This document shows positions 49,734-58,261 of a DNA stretch of 64,000 nt, one piece after another; the stretch's first letter is position 1, and the number at the start of each line of letters is the position of its first letter. The notes under the pieces are model-generated. The model had not been told where the DNA came from. It did no database searches and worked only from the letters and a program-made list of their open reading frames with translations. A program made the translations under genes and the position numbers. Source of the DNA: CAYSUS01 sp964434165 (GTDB lineage Bacteria; Planctomycetota; Planctomycetia; Pirellulales; Thermoguttaceae); NCBI GenBank assembly GCA_964434165.1, contig CAYSUS010000029.1, forward strand, positions 9,890-73,889. Reading direction: 5' to 3'.

Positions 49734-51353
49734 GTGACACCCCCTCGCGACGCCGACCGCTTCCGCGATCTGCTCCACAGCGATCGGTTCTATTACGGTG
49801 CGGAGCTGGTCACCACGCGCGGCTTCACGGAGCCGCAAGCGCCCAACCAACTGGCCGACACCGCCCGGGCCCTGCTCGAAGACCCGCGGATCGGCTGGAT
49901 TTCGATCACCGACAGCCCGGGCGGGGCCCCGATGCTGCCGCCCGACTGGCTCGCCGGCTTCGTCCCGCAGCACCGCGAGCGCGTGGTCCTGCACCTGACG
50001 TGCAAGGACATGAACCGCAACGGCCTGGAGGCCGCGGCCTGGCGCTACGCGGCCGAAGGGTTCAACAACATCCTGGCCATCACCGGCGATTACCCCACGA
50101 CGGGCTTTCGCGGCGTTCCCGATCCGGTCTTCGATCTCGATTCGGTCGGGCTGATCGCCCTGTTGGACTCGATGAACCGTGGACTGGAGGTCCCCGACCG
50201 CCGGGGCGGCACGCAGAGCCTGCCCAAGACCGACTTCTACATCGGCTGCGTGGTCTCGCCGTTCAAGCAGCACGAGCGCGAGCTGATGCCGCAGTATTTC
50301 AAGCTCGTGCGCAAGATCCTCGCTGGGGCCCGGTGGGTCATTCCGCAGTTGGGTTACGACATGCGGAAGTTCCACGAAGTCAAGCTGATGCTCCAGTCGC
50401 GCGGGATCGACGTGCCGGTGATCGGCAACGTTTACCTGCTCACGGGCACCGTGGCCCGGCTGTTCTATTCCGGCCAACTGGCCGGCTGCGTGGTCAGCGA
50501 CGAGCTGCTCGAGCGGGCGGAGAAGTACGCGGCCGGGCCGGACAAGGGCCGTCGGTTCTTCCGCGAGCTGGCCGCCAAGCAACTGGCCGTCTTCAAGGGG
50601 CTGGGCTTCGCCGCCGGCTACCTGGGCGGGATCGCCAAGGCCGAGACCTTTGGCCAGATCATCGACCTGGCCGAGAGCTACGGCGGGGACGACTGGCGGG
50701 AGCTCATGAAGGAGACCAGCTTCGGTGTGCCTGGCGAGTTCTTTCTGTTCGAGCACGATCCCCAGACCGGCCTTTCGGCCCCGGACCGGATCAATCCGCA
50801 GTACCTCAAGTCGCTGGACCGGCCGCCGTGGTCCAGAGAGGTCACGCTGGGCTATCGCGTGTCGCGCATGGTCCACGAGCTGGCCTTCGCCCGGGGCAAG
50901 AACCTCTACGGCTTCATGCAGTGGCTCTTCCGCCGCTGGGACCGCAAGCCGGGCCTGATGGGCCGGCTGGCCTACTGGCTGGAGCGCGAGGCCAAGCACC
51001 TCGGATACGGGTGCCAGGACTGCGGCCAGTGCAGCCTGCCGGACTGCGCGTACCTCTGCCCCAACGCGGGTTGCTCCAAGGGCTCGCGCAACGGCCCCTG
51101 CGGCGGGTCGCGGGGCGGCCGGTGCGAGCTGGACGACAAGGAGTGCTTCTGGGCCCGGGTGTACGACCGGCTGAAGTACTACGGCCAGTCGGAGACCATG
51201 CTCGACGGCCCGATCGTGATCTACGACGCCCGGCTGAAGAACACCTCGGCCTGGGCCAACGCCTACCTCGACCGCGACCACCACGCGCCGCGCGGGGATG
51301 CCGAGCCGCCCGAGAGCGGCGCGGAAGCCGGTCGATTTACCGACGAGAAGTGA
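49734..51353 (+). CDS. Methylenetetrahydrofolate reductase fused to MTHFR-C/MetV-like cysteine-rich domain
   Basis: A 539-residue fusion starting at GTG 49734. Residues about 15-320 form the MetF TIM barrel: FYYGAELVTTRGFTEP, WISITDSPGGAPMLPPDWLA, VVLHLTCKDMNRNGLEAAAW, GFNNILAITGDYPTTGFRGV (the family's GD motif) and GARWVIPQLGYDMRKFHE. Residues about 380-500 are the MTHFR_C domain with a cysteine cluster beginning C427-x2-C430-x2-C433 (GYGCQDCGQCSLPDCAYLCP) and CSKGSRNGPCGGSRGGRCEL. In acetogens the cysteine-rich partner MetV is a separate protein. The enzyme interconverts methylene- and methyl-tetrahydrofolate. It starts 79 bases after the corrinoid gene, and its stop overlaps the next gene's ribosome-binding region. 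Confidence 0.88.
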   Translation: MTPPRDADRFRDLLHSDRFYYGAELVTTRGFTEPQAPNQLADTARALLEDPRIGWISITDSPGGAPMLPPDWLAGFVPQHRERVVLHLTCKDMNRNGLEAAAWRYAAEGFNNILAITGDYPTTGFRGVPDPVFDLDSVGLIALLDSMNRGLEVPDRRGGTQSLPKTDFYIGCVVSPFKQHERELMPQYFKLVRKILAGARWVIPQLGYDMRKFHEVKLMLQSRGIDVPVIGNVYLLTGTVARLFYSGQLAGCVVSDELLERAEKYAAGPDKGRRFFRELAAKQLAVFKGLGFAAGYLGGIAKAETFGQIIDLAESYGGDDWRELMKETSFGVPGEFFLFEHDPQTGLSAPDRINPQYLKSLDRPPWSREVTLGYRVSRMVHELAFARGKNLYGFMQWLFRRWDRKPGLMGRLAYWLEREAKHLGYGCQDCGQCSLPDCAYLCPNAGCSKGSRNGPCGGSRGGRCELDDKECFWARVYDRLKYYGQSETMLDGPIVIYDARLKNTSAWANAYLDRDHHAPRGDAEPPESGAEAGRFTDEK

Positions 51354-51366
51354 CTGGGAGGAATCC

Positions 51367-52236
51367 ATGCCCCTGGAAGGTCTGACGATCATTGGGGAGT
51401 CGATCAACGACTCCGTCCCCTCGACCAGGAAGCTCTTTGACGCCGGCGACATCGACGGTCTGCTCCAGCTCGCGCGCACCCAGGACGAAGGGGGCGCGGC
51501 CTACATCGATGTAAACGTGGGGCCGCGCCCCCCCGAGTTCATGGCGGAGATGGTTCGCAAGATCCAGGAGGTCACGGCCAGGCCCCTGTCGATCGACACG
51601 CCCGACCCCGATCTGGCCCGAGCCGGGCTGGAGGCCTTCGATCCGGACCGCGCCGGCGGCGCCAAGCCGATCCTCAACTCGATCTCGCCGCTCCGCGCCG
51701 GCATGTTCGAGCTTCACGCGGTGCGGCCGTTCATGCCCATCCTGCTGGTCTCGGAGCAGGTCGTGGACGGCCAGTCCAAGCCCTGCCGCACAGCCGAGGA
51801 GAGCTACGAGGCGGCCAGGCTGCTTCTCGCCCAGGCCAGGGAGAAGTGCCCGGGGCTGACCGTGGCCGACTGCATCATCGACCCGGGCATCGCGCCGCTC
51901 GGCTCGGACGCCGAGGGGAACCTTGCCCGGCTCGTGAAGGCCATGGAGATGATCCACGCCGACGCGGAGTTCGCGGGCGTGCACATGTCGGTGGGGCTGA
52001 GCAACTTCACGGTCATGCTCCCGCCGAAGCGGGCGGACGGCTCGCCGGTCAAGGGGCCGCTGGAGAGCGCCTTTCTGACGAAGGCCATGCCCCTGGGCCT
52101 GGACATGGTCATCGGCTCGGTGAAGCGCAAGTACCAGCTTCTTCCGCCCGACCACCCCGCCATGCAGTGCGTCGAAGACTGCATCGCGCGAGGCGGCTTC
52201 GAGTCGATCATGCGCGTGCGGGACTTCTACTCTTAA
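51367..52236 (+). CDS. Methyltetrahydrofolate:corrinoid methyltransferase (pterin-binding family)
   Basis: A 289-residue pterin-binding TIM barrel of the AcsE/MtgA type rather than folate-synthesis FolP. Motifs: LTIIGESINDSVPSTRKLFD (N-rich pterin loop), EGGAAYIDVNVGPRP, RPLSIDTPDPDLARAGLEAF, AKPILNSISP (the INSIS segment), ADCIIDPGIAPLGSD (D-P-G motif) and HMSVGLSNFTVMLPPKR (SxGxSN). It moves a methyl group between the corrinoid protein and tetrahydrofolate. ATG 51367 has GGGAGG 5 bases upstream, 13 bases after the preceding stop. Confidence 0.92.
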   Translation: MPLEGLTIIGESINDSVPSTRKLFDAGDIDGLLQLARTQDEGGAAYIDVNVGPRPPEFMAEMVRKIQEVTARPLSIDTPDPDLARAGLEAFDPDRAGGAKPILNSISPLRAGMFELHAVRPFMPILLVSEQVVDGQSKPCRTAEESYEAARLLLAQAREKCPGLTVADCIIDPGIAPLGSDAEGNLARLVKAMEMIHADAEFAGVHMSVGLSNFTVMLPPKRADGSPVKGPLESAFLTKAMPLGLDMVIGSVKRKYQLLPPDHPAMQCVEDCIARGGFESIMRVRDFYS

Positions 52237-52250
52237 GCGACGTCGAAAGG

Positions 52251-52451
52251 GACCACGGAGACACGGAGGGCGCGGAGGGCACGGAGGAAGAAGGAATCTC
52301 GAAAGGGCTTGGTGCAGCAGCAAATCGCAGGGCGTATGAGATGGACCAAGGGGCGGCGGGCTGACCGTCTGCGATACGGTATCGGTCCAAGTCCAAGTCC
52401 TCTAAGCCTGTATGCTTCTCCTCTCTGTGTGCTCTCCGTGCCTCCGTGGTC
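52251..52451. mobile_element. MITE-like element with terminal inverted repeats
   Basis: The left end GACCACGGAGACACGGAGGG (52251-52270) is inverted at the right end, whose reverse complement begins GACCACGGAGGCACGGAGAG (52451-52432): 18 of 20 positions match, and similarity continues weakly with purine-rich GGAGG sequence. The 201-bp unit encodes nothing. It separates the methyltransferase from fhs. CACGGAG-type repeats of this kind are common in intergenic DNA of many bacteria. Confidence 0.6.
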
Positions 52452-52502
52452 GACTTCCTTCCCGGTGCTAGACAACCCCTTGCCCTGTGAAGACAACCGA
52501 CC

Positions 52503-54203
52503 ATGACCGACACCACACGCTCTCTGCCGCCGGATATTGAAATCGCTCGGGCCGCGACGATGCTGCCCATCGAAGAAGTCGCCGCCGCGCTCGGCATCGC
52601 GGACGAAGACCTCGAGCACTACGGCAAGCACAAGGCCAAGGTCTCGCTCGACCTCTACGACCGCCTGGCCGACCGCACGCCGGGCAAGCTGGTGCTGGTG
52701 ACGGCGATCACGCCCACCCCGGCGGGCGAAGGCAAGACGACCACCAGCATCGGCCTGGCCGACGCCCTCAGCCGCATAGGCAAGCGCACGAGCGTGTGCC
52801 TCCGCGAGCCGTCCATGGGGCCGTGCTTCGGGATGAAGGGGGGCGCGGCCGGCGGCGGCTATGCCCAGGTCGTGCCCATGGAGGACATCAACCTCCACTT
52901 CACCGGCGACCTGCACGCCATCGGCGCCGCGCACAACCTCCTCAGCGCGATGCTCGACAACCACCTCCACCACACCAACGAGCTCCGCATCGACCCGCGC
53001 CGCGTCGTCTGGAATCGGGTCATCGACATGAACGACCGGGCCCTGCGCAACGTGGTCGTGGGCATGGGCGGGGTGGGCAACTCGATCACCCGGGAAGGCA
53101 ATTTCGACATCACCGTGGCCTCCGAGGTGATGGCCATCTTCTGCCTCTCCGAGTCGCTGGCCGAGCTCAAGGAGCGGCTCGCGCGGATCCTCATCGGCTA
53201 CACGCGCAAGCGCCAGCCGATCTCCGCGGCCGACCTGAAAGCCCACGGGGCGATGACGGTGCTTCTGAAGGAGGCCCTCAAGCCGAACCTCGTGCAGACC
53301 CTGGAGAACACGCCAGCCTTCGTCCACGGCGGGCCGTTCGCCAACATCGCCCACGGCTGCAACAGCGTGATTGCCACCAAGCTGGCGATGCGGCTCTCGG
53401 AGTACACGGTGACCGAGGCGGGCTTCGGCGCCGACCTGGGCGCGGAGAAGTTCTTCAACATCAAGTGCCGCAAAGCCGGCATCCAGCCCGACGCCGTGGT
53501 GATCGTGGCCACGGTCCGGGCGATCAAGAACCACGGCGGCGTGGACCTGGCCGACCTGCGCAAGCCCAACGTCGAGGCCCTCGACCGCGGCGTGGAGAAC
53601 CTCAAGAAGCNNNNNNNNNNCATCGAGAACATCCACCGCTTCGGCCTGCCGGTGGTCGTGGCGATCAACCACTTCGAGACGGACACGGACGAGGAAATCG
53701 CGTACATCCGCGACAAGTGCGCGTACCTTTCGGTGCGGATCGTCCGGGCCGACCACTGGGCCCGCGGCGGGTCCGGCGCCGAGGAGCTCGCCAGGGCGGT
53801 GGTGGACGTGGCCGAGAACACGGCGTCCGACTTCTCCTTCCTCTACCCCAACACCTGCACGCTGTGGGAGAAGGTGGGCATCATCTGCCGCGAGATCTAC
53901 GGGGCGACGGACGTGCTGGCCGACAAAGCCCTGCGCAAGAAGTTCCACGATCTTCAGGAGATGGGCTTCGGCGAACTGCCCATTTGCATGGCCAAGACGC
54001 AGTATTCGCTCTCCACCGACCCGGGCCTCAAGGGCCGGCCGAAGAAGTTCGACGTGCCGCTGCGCGACGTGCGCGTGTCGGCCGGGGCGGGCTTCGTGGT
54101 CGTGCTCACCGGCGACATCATGACCATGCCCGGGCTGCCCAAGACCCCCGCCGCCGAGACGATCGACGTCGATGCGCGAGGTCAGGTGGTCGGGCTGTTC
54201 TAG
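52503..54203 (+). CDS. fhs: Formate--tetrahydrofolate ligase
   Basis: A 566-codon frame including a 10-N gap. The enzyme interconverts formate, ATP and tetrahydrofolate with formyl-tetrahydrofolate. Features: ITPTPAGEGKTTTSIGLADA (P-loop), LREPSMGPCFGMKGGAAGGG, GDLHAIGAAHNLLSAMLDNH, MGGVGNSITREGNFDITVAS, PAFVHGGPFANIAHGCNSVI, GFGADLGAEKFFNIKCRKAG and GDIMTMPGLP at the end, all diagnostic. At the gap, LKK-XXXX-IENIHRFGLPVVVAIN replaces the family's usual single residue between LKK and IEN. Length is normal. In this context it could either start the methyl branch (formate fixation) or end methyl oxidation with ATP gain. A hairpin follows 22 bases after the stop. Confidence 0.96.
   Translation: MTDTTRSLPPDIEIARAATMLPIEEVAAALGIADEDLEHYGKHKAKVSLDLYDRLADRTPGKLVLVTAITPTPAGEGKTTTSIGLADALSRIGKRTSVCLREPSMGPCFGMKGGAAGGGYAQVVPMEDINLHFTGDLHAIGAAHNLLSAMLDNHLHHTNELRIDPRRVVWNRVIDMNDRALRNVVVGMGGVGNSITREGNFDITVASEVMAIFCLSESLAELKERLARILIGYTRKRQPISAADLKAHGAMTVLLKEALKPNLVQTLENTPAFVHGGPFANIAHGCNSVIATKLAMRLSEYTVTEAGFGADLGAEKFFNIKCRKAGIQPDAVVIVATVRAIKNHGGVDLADLRKPNVEALDRGVENLKKXXXXIENIHRFGLPVVVAINHFETDTDEEIAYIRDKCAYLSVRIVRADHWARGGSGAEELARAVVDVAENTASDFSFLYPNTCTLWEKVGIICREIYGATDVLADKALRKKFHDLQEMGFGELPICMAKTQYSLSTDPGLKGRPKKFDVPLRDVRVSAGAGFVVVLTGDIMTMPGLPKTPAAETIDVDARGQVVGLF
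53611..53620. other. Assembly gap (10 N) inside fhs
   Basis: Ten unknown bases. The flanks AAGC-N10-CATCGAG would give a continuous, family-typical codon series (Lys-His-Ile-Glu) if a single A replaced all ten Ns, so the gap length is probably nominal. Because nine surplus positions equal three codons, the frame is preserved by chance. Confidence 0.9.
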
Positions 54204-54225
54204 ATGGCCGTGCACGTTCCTGGGA

Positions 54226-54253
54226 GGGGAAAAGGATCCTGCCCCTTTTCCCC
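54226..54253 (+). terminator. Hairpin after fhs, possible terminator
   Basis: GGGGAAAAGG (54226-54235) and CCTTTTCCCC (54244-54253) form ten perfect pairs around an 8-base loop, 22 bases after the fhs stop codon. No T tract follows, so termination is inferred from position and stability only. Confidence 0.45.
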
Positions 54254-54434
54254 GGTATCACGCAAGGCGATTCAGATCGGCGGCCAGCGCGCCAGGGCGG
54301 CGAACGGGAGCCGATCGGGCGTGGCCGCCTCGGGGACGTGAGGGAGGCCGGTGCGTCGGCGCGAGGGGGCTTAACAGGCTCTCCTGCCCCCGTTACCATC
54401 AGTGGAAGATGCCTCAAGCCACAAGGAGGATTCC

Positions 54435-57044
54435 ATGGCAGCTCGAAGGGAATCCGGTACCGCGCTGGTGCCCGCCAATCGCCCAAGCGGCGGCGCCCGC
54501 AAGCGGGCCGCCTCTTCCAAGAAGGCCCGGGGCGGCCGCCCTCGCAAGGCCCGCGGGAAGCGATCCTCTGTCCACGGTGATGAAGACGACGATTTCCAGC
54601 CCTTCTCGGGCAAGCGCAAGCTCTCGCGGACCCGCAAGCCCGAGGAGATGTCGCTGGAGCAGTGGCAGGTGGCCCTGCGGCGGCAGTTCGGCCGGGAGCA
54701 GAAGTTTCGCATGCGGAACGTCGGCGGCGAGCCGCTGTTCTCGGAGTTCGAGGTCCGCAATCCCCAGACCAAGCGGACCTACAAGGTGGCGATCCGCGGG
54801 TCGGGCCTGGGCGAGAACTTCTGTTCATGCCCCGACTTCTCCGTCAACACGTTGGGCACCTGCAAGCACATCGAGTTCGTGCTGGGCCGGCTGGGCAAGA
54901 CCCGCGCGGCCAAGGTCGCCCTGGCGGCCGGCCACCAGCCGGCGTTCTCCGAGGTGTTCCTGCAGTACGGGGCGAAGCGCGAGGTGGTGTTCCGTCCCGG
55001 TACCGAGTGCCCGGACGGACTGAGACGTCTGGCACGGAAGTACTTCGACGAGCGGGGAATCCTCGCCCCGGAAGCTTACGCCGAGTTCCACGGTTTCCTG
55101 GCCGGGGCGTCGCGCTTCGACCACGAGATGCGGTGCTACGACGACGCCCTGGAGATGGTGGCCCAGGTCCGCGACCGGGAGCTCCTCGCCAGGCGGATCA
55201 ACAAGGCCTTTCCCAAGGGTGTGGCCAGCGCGGCCTTCAAGGGCCTGGTCCGTGCGAAGCTGTACCCGTACCAGCGCGAAGGGGCGTTGTTCGCCGCCCG
55301 GGCGGGCCGCTGCCTGCTGGCCGACGACATGGGTCTGGGCAAGACGATCCAGGCGATCGCGGCCACGGAGATCCTCGCCCGCATCGCCGGCATCGAGCGG
55401 GTGCTGATCATCTCGCCCACCTCGCTGAAGCACCAGTGGGAGCGGGAGATCGCCAGGTTCGCCCCGCGCCCCACGGTGGTCGTCGAGGGGCTCCGCGCGC
55501 GGCGCAAGGCCTTGTACGAGCGGGACGCCTTCTACAAGATTACCAACTACGACGTGGTGCGTCGCGATCTGGACCTGATCGAGCGCTGGGAGCCGGATTT
55601 GATCATCCTCGACGAGGCCCAGCGGATCAAGAACTGGAAGACGAAGACCGCGCAGAGCGTCAAGCGGCTGAGGTCGCAGTACGCCTTGGTCCTCACCGGC
55701 ACGCCCCTGGAGAACCGCCTGGAGGAGCTGCACTCGATCGTGGAGTTCATCGATCGCTTCCGGCTCGGGCCGGTGTTCCGCTTCCTCGACGCCCACCAGC
55801 ACGTGGACGCTACCGGCCGCGTGATCGGCTACCATCACCTGGGCCAGGTCGCCAAGACGTTGGAGCCGATCCTGCTCCGCCGCACCAAGGACGAGGTGCT
55901 GCGGGAGCTGCCCGCGCGCATGGACAAGCAGTTCTTCGTGCCCATGACCGACGAGCAATGGAAGCACCACGAGGAGAACCGCGAGATCGTGGCGCGGATC
56001 GTGCAGAAGTGGCGCAAACTGGGCTTCCTGTCGGAGGCCGACCAGCGGCGCCTGATGATTGCGCTTCAGAACATGCGGATGTCGTGCAACAGCACGTACC
56101 TGTTGGACAAGAAGACGGACCACGGGCCCAAGGCGGACGAGGCCCTCACGCTCCTGGAGGAGGCCTTCGAAGACCCGGGGACCAAGATCGTGATCTTCAG
56201 CCAGTGGGTGCGGATGCATGAGCTGGTGGCCGGGCGGCTGAAGAAGCGCAAGTGGGACTACGTGATGTTCTACGGCGGCGTGCCCGGCCCGAAGCGCAAG
56301 CAGCTCGTCCAGCGCTTCCGCGAGGACCCCAAGTGCCGGCTGTTTCTGACCAGCGATGCGGGCGGGGTGGGCCTGAACCTCCAGGACGCCTCGACCGTGC
56401 TCAATCTCGACCAGCCGTGGAACCCGGCCGTCCTCGATCAGCGCGTAGGCCGCGTCCACCGGCTGGGCCAGCAGCGGCCCGTGCGCGTCTGCCACCTGAT
56501 CGCTCAGGGGACAATCGAGGAGGGCATGCTCGCGCTCCTCGATTTCAAACGATCGATGTTCTCCGGCGTGCTCGACGGCGGACAGGACGAGGTCTTCCTC
56601 GGCGGCTCCCGGCTCAGCCGGTTCATGGAGACCGTGGAGAAGGCTACGGGCAGCATTCCGCCTCAGGAACCGGCCGCCCTCGCGGGCCCGGCCGATGGCC
56701 GCCGCGAAGCGCTGGGCGACGGCCGCGCGGCGGCGGCACGGCGGCAGCTCGAAGGTCCCGGACGCGGGGCACTCGAGCCGTCCGTGGAGGTCGCGCCCCA
56801 GGAGGCCTGGGGCGAACTGCTCGCCGCCGGGATGAGCTTCCTCGAGAAGCTGGGCCAGGCCGCCGCAGGGGGAACGCATCCGTCCCGCAGATCGGGCCAG
56901 CAAGCCGGTCCGCCCGCCCTGCCCCCGCAGCTCGTGGAGCGCGACGAGACCACGGGCCGACCGTGCCTGAAGCTCCCTCTGCCCGAGCCCGACGTGATGG
57001 CGAAACTGGCCGACGCGCTAACGACGCTGCTGGGCCGGAGATGA
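54435..57044 (+). CDS. SWIM-zinc-finger SNF2-family helicase
   Basis: An 869-residue cytoplasmic DNA-dependent ATPase. ATG 54435 has AGGAGG 5 bases upstream. Order: a basic, disordered N-terminus (1-70, AT-hook-like RGGRPRKARGKR); a SWIM domain with Cys130, Cys132, Cys143 and His145 (FCSCPDFSVNTLGTCKHIEF); SNF2 lobe 1 (about 275-470) with ADDMGLGKTIQAIAA (Walker A), DLIILDEAQRIKNWKTKTAQ and LTGTPLENRLEEL; lobe 2 (about 560-720) with KIVIFSQWVRMHELV, FLTSDAGGVGLNLQDASTVL and LDQRVGRVHRLGQQRPVRVC. A 130-residue low-complexity C-terminal tail ends in a short helical segment. Likely chromatin/DNA remodelling or repair; no methylase or nuclease partner is adjacent. Confidence 0.93.
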   Translation: MAARRESGTALVPANRPSGGARKRAASSKKARGGRPRKARGKRSSVHGDEDDDFQPFSGKRKLSRTRKPEEMSLEQWQVALRRQFGREQKFRMRNVGGEPLFSEFEVRNPQTKRTYKVAIRGSGLGENFCSCPDFSVNTLGTCKHIEFVLGRLGKTRAAKVALAAGHQPAFSEVFLQYGAKREVVFRPGTECPDGLRRLARKYFDERGILAPEAYAEFHGFLAGASRFDHEMRCYDDALEMVAQVRDRELLARRINKAFPKGVASAAFKGLVRAKLYPYQREGALFAARAGRCLLADDMGLGKTIQAIAATEILARIAGIERVLIISPTSLKHQWEREIARFAPRPTVVVEGLRARRKALYERDAFYKITNYDVVRRDLDLIERWEPDLIILDEAQRIKNWKTKTAQSVKRLRSQYALVLTGTPLENRLEELHSIVEFIDRFRLGPVFRFLDAHQHVDATGRVIGYHHLGQVAKTLEPILLRRTKDEVLRELPARMDKQFFVPMTDEQWKHHEENREIVARIVQKWRKLGFLSEADQRRLMIALQNMRMSCNSTYLLDKKTDHGPKADEALTLLEEAFEDPGTKIVIFSQWVRMHELVAGRLKKRKWDYVMFYGGVPGPKRKQLVQRFREDPKCRLFLTSDAGGVGLNLQDASTVLNLDQPWNPAVLDQRVGRVHRLGQQRPVRVCHLIAQGTIEEGMLALLDFKRSMFSGVLDGGQDEVFLGGSRLSRFMETVEKATGSIPPQEPAALAGPADGRREALGDGRAAAARRQLEGPGRGALEPSVEVAPQEAWGELLAAGMSFLEKLGQAAAGGTHPSRRSGQQAGPPALPPQLVERDETTGRPCLKLPLPEPDVMAKLADALTTLLGRR

Positions 57045-57548
57045 CCGGGGCGCAAGCCGGCTTGCGCCTGCGCGCGCGGCGGCCATTCCGGACCTCCGCG
57101 ACCCCTTGCCCGGCAGCAGGCGCCCGACCGGATCACTCACCCGCTCCAGCGACTCCGCGAGATGTCCGCCCGGCTCGCGCTGCCGGTGGGCGCCCAGGGC
57201 ACCAGTTGATGGGAGGCGCGCGGCTGCCGCAGGCGCAGCGTGAGCTCGGCGAGCGTTGCGGCATGCATGGAGGGGGCTCCTTGGGGCGCGGGGGCTGGCG
57301 CCGTTTGCCGCACGGCAGCCCGAACGGTGCTCCGCGCAAAGGGAGCCTGTCCCCCTTGGCTCAGGCTTGTCTTCATGCCCGGGGGCAGGGCAGCACCAAA
57401 GCGTGGTGCGCCGGGGCGGGTCGGCTCGCCACGGAACCGGCCGTTGGGGAACGGGCCCCTTCGCCAGACCCTGTTCCTGGGTGGGTCGCGCCGTGCTGGA
57501 TCGGCGGGTTTCAGGGGGGTATGATCGGCGCAGGAAGGAGATCCCGAC
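57045..57548. other. Intergenic region without a recognised gene
   Basis: These 504 GC-rich bases carry only short Arg/Pro-rich frames. One minus-strand frame of 42 codons (57137-57265, beginning MHAATLAELTLRLRQPRASH) has GGAG near its start but no recognisable similarity. No repeat shared with the rest of the window and no clear promoter were seen. A Shine-Dalgarno (GGAAGGAG) belonging to the Uma2 gene closes the stretch. Confidence 0.35.
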
Positions 57549-58226
57549 ATGACATCCGATCGCCCGATCGATCGCCCTCTGGGGCAGCATTCTGGCCTCG
57601 ACCCGGCCCTCGGTCCTCCGCTCGGCATGACCGAGGAGGAGTTCGTCGCCTGGTGCGACGAGGACACCCGCGCGGAATGGGTCGATGGAGTGGTCGTGAT
57701 CATGTCGCCGGCGGACTTTGCGCACAATGAGTTGAGAGGTTCTCTGGTCCTTGTATTCCGCGGGTACGCCGAGCGGCACGGACTCGGGAGGGCCGCTGCC
57801 GGAACTCAGGTCCGCCTGGGAGAGCAGCGGCGCCGCCGCACCCCCGACATCCTGTTGGTTGGAAACGAACGGCTTGACAGGATTCGGAAGACGCACGTGG
57901 ACGGGGCGCCCGACTTGATTGTCGAGATCGTCTCGCCCGAGAGTGAATCCCGCGATTGGAGAGAGAAGTACCATGAGTACGAAGAGGCTGGCGTACGGGA
58001 GTACTGGGTGATCGACCCCAACTCCGAGCACGTCGAGGCCTATGCCCTCGTCCAGCCCGAGGGCAACCAGGCCGAGCCCAGGCCGCGCTACGAGCGACTG
58101 CGCGAGGAGCAGGCGGCGATCGCGTCGCGGGTTCTCGATGGGCTGCGACTTCCGACCACCTGGCTGTGGAAGGACACGCGTCCGACGCTCATCGAGGCCC
58201 TTCACGGCCTGGGCCTGATCTCGTAG
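57549..58226 (+). CDS. Uma2 family (DUF820) restriction-endonuclease-fold protein
   Basis: A 225-residue protein of the PD-(D/E)XK-type Uma2 family, expanded in planctomycetes and cyanobacteria. Segments: MTEEEFVAWCDEDTRAEWVD (substrate-fold start), GVVVIMSPADFAHNELRGSL, LGEQRRRRTPDILLVGNERL (catalytic Asp of PD), APDLIVEIVSPESESRDWRE (E-V-x-S with the catalytic Glu), KYHEYEEAGVREYWVIDPNS (conserved KxxxYxxxGVxEYWVIDP). The C-terminal 45 residues vary among members. Biological role of the family is unknown. Start ATG with GGAAGGAG 7-8 bases upstream. Confidence 0.88.
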   Translation: MTSDRPIDRPLGQHSGLDPALGPPLGMTEEEFVAWCDEDTRAEWVDGVVVIMSPADFAHNELRGSLVLVFRGYAERHGLGRAAAGTQVRLGEQRRRRTPDILLVGNERLDRIRKTHVDGAPDLIVEIVSPESESRDWREKYHEYEEAGVREYWVIDPNSEHVEAYALVQPEGNQAEPRPRYERLREEQAAIASRVLDGLRLPTTWLWKDTRPTLIEALHGLGLIS

Positions 58227-58261
58227 TCCCAGCGAGCTTCCTTCGCGCGAGGAGAATTGCC

